NCBI GenBank assembly: GCA_028820635.1
Contig: JAPPIG010000071.1
Coordinates: forward strand, 92,508 to 156,507
DNA length: 64,000 bases
DNA from: Candidatus Poribacteria bacterium
GTDB taxonomy: Bacteria; Poribacteria; WGA-4E; WGA-3G
Reading direction: 5' to 3'
Below the pieces are notes generated by a model. The model was not told the DNA's origin. It did not search any database and saw nothing but the letters and a program-made list of their open reading frames with translations. Below, one piece after another: positions 61,888 to 64,000 of the stretch (positions are counted from its first letter, which is position 1; each line of letters begins with the position of its first letter). The position numbers and the translations under genes were made by a program.

Positions 61888-63915
61888 ATGGTTCAACATG
61901 ACTACACGCAATGGCATCTCCCTGAAGGTGCAACTGCACGTTTAGGGAAGGGCGAAGTCAACGATATAAAATTCTCTCCAGATGGCACACTTTTAGCCGT
62001 TGGGACTTCTATCGGGGTTTGGCTTTACGATGCTGAAACTGGTGCCGAAAAAGCGTTGCTCACCGAGAACAGTGATGTTAATCGTAAGCCAGGCAGATGC
62101 TACGTGTATACGCTTGCTTTTTCTTCTGATGGCAACACACTGGCAGTTGGAGTGACTAATGGAACTATAGAATTATGGGATATAGAGACAAGAAGTCTGG
62201 AATCAACTTTTGCTGGAAATTGCACACCAATCAAAACCCTAATGTTTACTGAAGATGACACAAAGATTGCGTGTGCAAGCGGTTGGGGTGGGACGCAGTG
62301 GGGAAACGAAGGGACTGCACGGTTATGGAATCTCTCCGATGGCACTTTTGAACCAATTGTCCCAGCATTGGAAAAGACCGGAGAAGAATTGGTAGTTGCC
62401 TTCTCTCCTGATGGACAGTTTATTGCAGTCGCATCTGCAAGTAGGTTTTGGGGTCGGAAAAACAAAATCCCTGCTATTCAGTTATGGGATATAGGTACTT
62501 GGCGGCAAGTGTTCAGGATTGATAATCAATCACAGAATATACAAGCATTGACATTTTCTCCAGATTGCAAAACACTTGCCAGTGCAGAAAGTTCTGACGG
62601 GGTTCGATTGTGGAATGTAGAAGATGGAACCCTTAAATCCACGATCAGAAATACCACGTTTTGTCATGTGTTAGAGTTTTCACCGTATAGTAGCCATCTT
62701 GCGATGGGAAATCCCGATGGCGTGATCCGACTTTGGGATACCCACAATGATGGTACGTCCTCAGCTATCAGACGTATTTTGAAGACTGTTCTCGGTCACC
62801 GACCCACTCGTATGTTCAATGGACATGCAGATAACTCACGATTTAAGGCACTCGCTTTTTCGCTGAATGGAAAAACATTAGCAAGTGCAAATTCAGACGG
62901 CACTGTCCGTTTGTGGGAAACTGACACAGGAGAACAACAATTTATCCTTACACAGCATACAAGCAAAATCTCTGCAATAGTATTCAATGGTATTAACAAC
63001 ACAAAACCACTTGATTCGGACGGAAAAACCAATCAGAATACTGTTACGAACAAGACACTAACAAGTCTAAGTTTGAGTAAACACCAAGTATATGCTACTG
63101 TATGGAATATAAATACAGCATCTGAAATCATAACCGACATCATTGATAATCGTGATGATACATCAGAAGTAGCATTATCACCTGACGGAAGTTTATTTGT
63201 AACCAGGGATATTATTGGAAATCGTAACAACGTTGTCCGATTGTGGGATGCCGCAACAAAACGCTTTCTTACTACCTTAGGGGGTCAGGAAGAGGGTAGT
63301 TTTCAACCGGAATTGGCTTTTTCTCCTGATGGTAAACTTCTTGCCGTAAGCTCACGTAAAGATAATACTATCCAACTGTGGGATATACCGAGTCGACGAA
63401 CAGTGTGTAGACTTGAAGGACATACGACTAATGTATACAGTTTGGTGTTCTCACCAGACAACAAGACTATTGTAAGTTCAGGCTGGACATACAAGGACAA
63501 GTTTACACGATTGTGGGATACGATGAACGGAGAACAGCTCGCTAAGTATGAAGATCAAGGAGCTGTTGCATTCTCGCCTGATGGAAACTCTTTTGCTGGT
63601 GGCTCACATATTTTTTACCTAAATCCTGCAACTGGCAATTACGATCATGCAATCCATCTGGAGGATCTAAGTGCTTCAGATGCGCCGACAGTGTCAACAT
63701 TTTCTCCCGATGGATCTATCCTTGTCAGTGGAATTAGGGGTGGATTTATTCAATTGCGAGATGTGAGTACTGGCAAAATTCTATCTACCCACACAGGACA
63801 TACAGGCTATGTTTCCGTGTTGAGATTCTCTGGAGATGGGACAATTCTTGCCACGGCAGGTGGGGATGGCACAATACTTCTACGGGATTGGTCGAAAATT
63901 GCTTCCAGAACTTAA
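61888..63915 (+). CDS. WD40-repeat protein
   Basis: The 675-residue protein is made of about 13-14 WD40 repeats with the bacterial FSPDG(K/T)xLAxxxxDxTIxLWD pattern, for example KFSPDGTLLAVGTSIGVWLYD, FSSDGNTLAVGVTNGTIELW, FSLNGKTLASANSDGTVRLW, FSPDGKLLAVSSRKDNTIQLW, FSGDGTILATAGGDGTILL. A stretch around residues 375-430 is degenerate. It would form two stacked beta-propellers as a protein-binding platform. No kinase, NTPase or signal peptide is fused. GGAGA precedes the ATG at 61888. It is 16 bp after the PCD gene, probably co-transcribed; function unknown. Confidence 0.9.
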   Translation: MVQHDYTQWHLPEGATARLGKGEVNDIKFSPDGTLLAVGTSIGVWLYDAETGAEKALLTENSDVNRKPGRCYVYTLAFSSDGNTLAVGVTNGTIELWDIETRSLESTFAGNCTPIKTLMFTEDDTKIACASGWGGTQWGNEGTARLWNLSDGTFEPIVPALEKTGEELVVAFSPDGQFIAVASASRFWGRKNKIPAIQLWDIGTWRQVFRIDNQSQNIQALTFSPDCKTLASAESSDGVRLWNVEDGTLKSTIRNTTFCHVLEFSPYSSHLAMGNPDGVIRLWDTHNDGTSSAIRRILKTVLGHRPTRMFNGHADNSRFKALAFSLNGKTLASANSDGTVRLWETDTGEQQFILTQHTSKISAIVFNGINNTKPLDSDGKTNQNTVTNKTLTSLSLSKHQVYATVWNINTASEIITDIIDNRDDTSEVALSPDGSLFVTRDIIGNRNNVVRLWDAATKRFLTTLGGQEEGSFQPELAFSPDGKLLAVSSRKDNTIQLWDIPSRRTVCRLEGHTTNVYSLVFSPDNKTIVSSGWTYKDKFTRLWDTMNGEQLAKYEDQGAVAFSPDGNSFAGGSHIFYLNPATGNYDHAIHLEDLSASDAPTVSTFSPDGSILVSGIRGGFIQLRDVSTGKILSTHTGHTGYVSVLRFSGDGTILATAGGDGTILLRDWSKIASRT

Positions 63916-64000
63916 AACACTTTAAAAATAATGACCAGCTACAATACCCACAGTAAGTGAATAGAATCACAAAGAAGGATTATTGAAATATAGTGGCACA

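Overview
The window is a 64 kb, roughly 44% GC bacterial chromosome segment with about 46 genes, standard TGA/TAA/TAG stops and clear Shine-Dalgarno sites. The gene content fits an uncultured, sponge- or seawater-associated heterotroph, most probably Candidatus Poribacteria or a close relative. It includes five phytanoyl-CoA dioxygenase (PhyH) paralogues, several secreted LamG proteins, PQQ-type beta-propellers, a dockerin/copper-monooxygenase fusion, a Uma2 nuclease and a DUF6785-type membrane protein. The taxonomic call is inference from family content; there is no rRNA or other marker gene here. No tRNA, rRNA, CRISPR array or replication origin was seen.

Layout. 0.4-5.7 kb (minus strand): a LamG secreted protein, a thiamine-diphosphate enzyme, two tandem PhyH oxygenases and a Gfo/Idh/MocA dehydrogenase. 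5.8-6.9 kb: a 315-bp MITE with target duplication, a consensus sigma-70 promoter and an IscU-like/IscA-like Fe-S pair. 7.0-12.8 kb: a sugar-phosphate isomerase-like protein and the sbcDC repair nuclease. 12.9-21.0 kb: a secreted lectin-fold protein, a LarA-like racemase, HicB-like and Uma2 proteins, a HAD hydrolase, queC, an MFS transporter and a fused NuoE-NuoF flavoprotein. 21.3-22.8 kb: a mobile-element scar, with a 712-bp MITE beside a broken ISAs1-type transposase. 23-29 kb: an AlkC-like glycosylase, three more PhyH proteins, an ankyrin protein, an AAC(3)-like acetyltransferase and a nucleotidyltransferase-fold protein. 29.1-32.0 kb: three tandem secreted LamG genes behind a sigma-54-like promoter with NtrC-like upstream sites. 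32-40.5 kb (minus): an enolase-superfamily enzyme, a DUF6785 membrane protein, a homocysteine methyltransferase-MTHFR fusion, the dockerin/cytochrome/Cu-monooxygenase protein, a GT2 enzyme and an SDR. 40.7-47.8 kb (minus): a two-gene anti-phage-like module (PLD-SNF2 helicase plus Eco57I-type methylase). 48-58.8 kb: three PQQ-propeller proteins and two tandem M16C proteases. 58.9-61.5 kb (minus): SDR, AhpD-like and four-repeat protein operon. 61.6-63.9 kb: pterin carbinolamine dehydratase and a WD40 protein.

The most striking observation is the AhpD-like gene at 59657-60229. Its only in-frame stop is a TGA exactly at the second cysteine of the CxxC active site. A 7-bp stem with a 6-nt loop lies at bacterial SECIS distance downstream. 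I read it as a selenoprotein with a CHYU active site. It sits in an operon with a previously unrecognised repeat protein carrying four ERHxH motifs. Other highlights are a shared C-terminal tail (KLxTxWGxLK) on five secreted proteins, the compact PLD-helicase/methylase module, an IscU-like protein missing two of its three cysteines, and two islands of a dispersed palindromic repeat.
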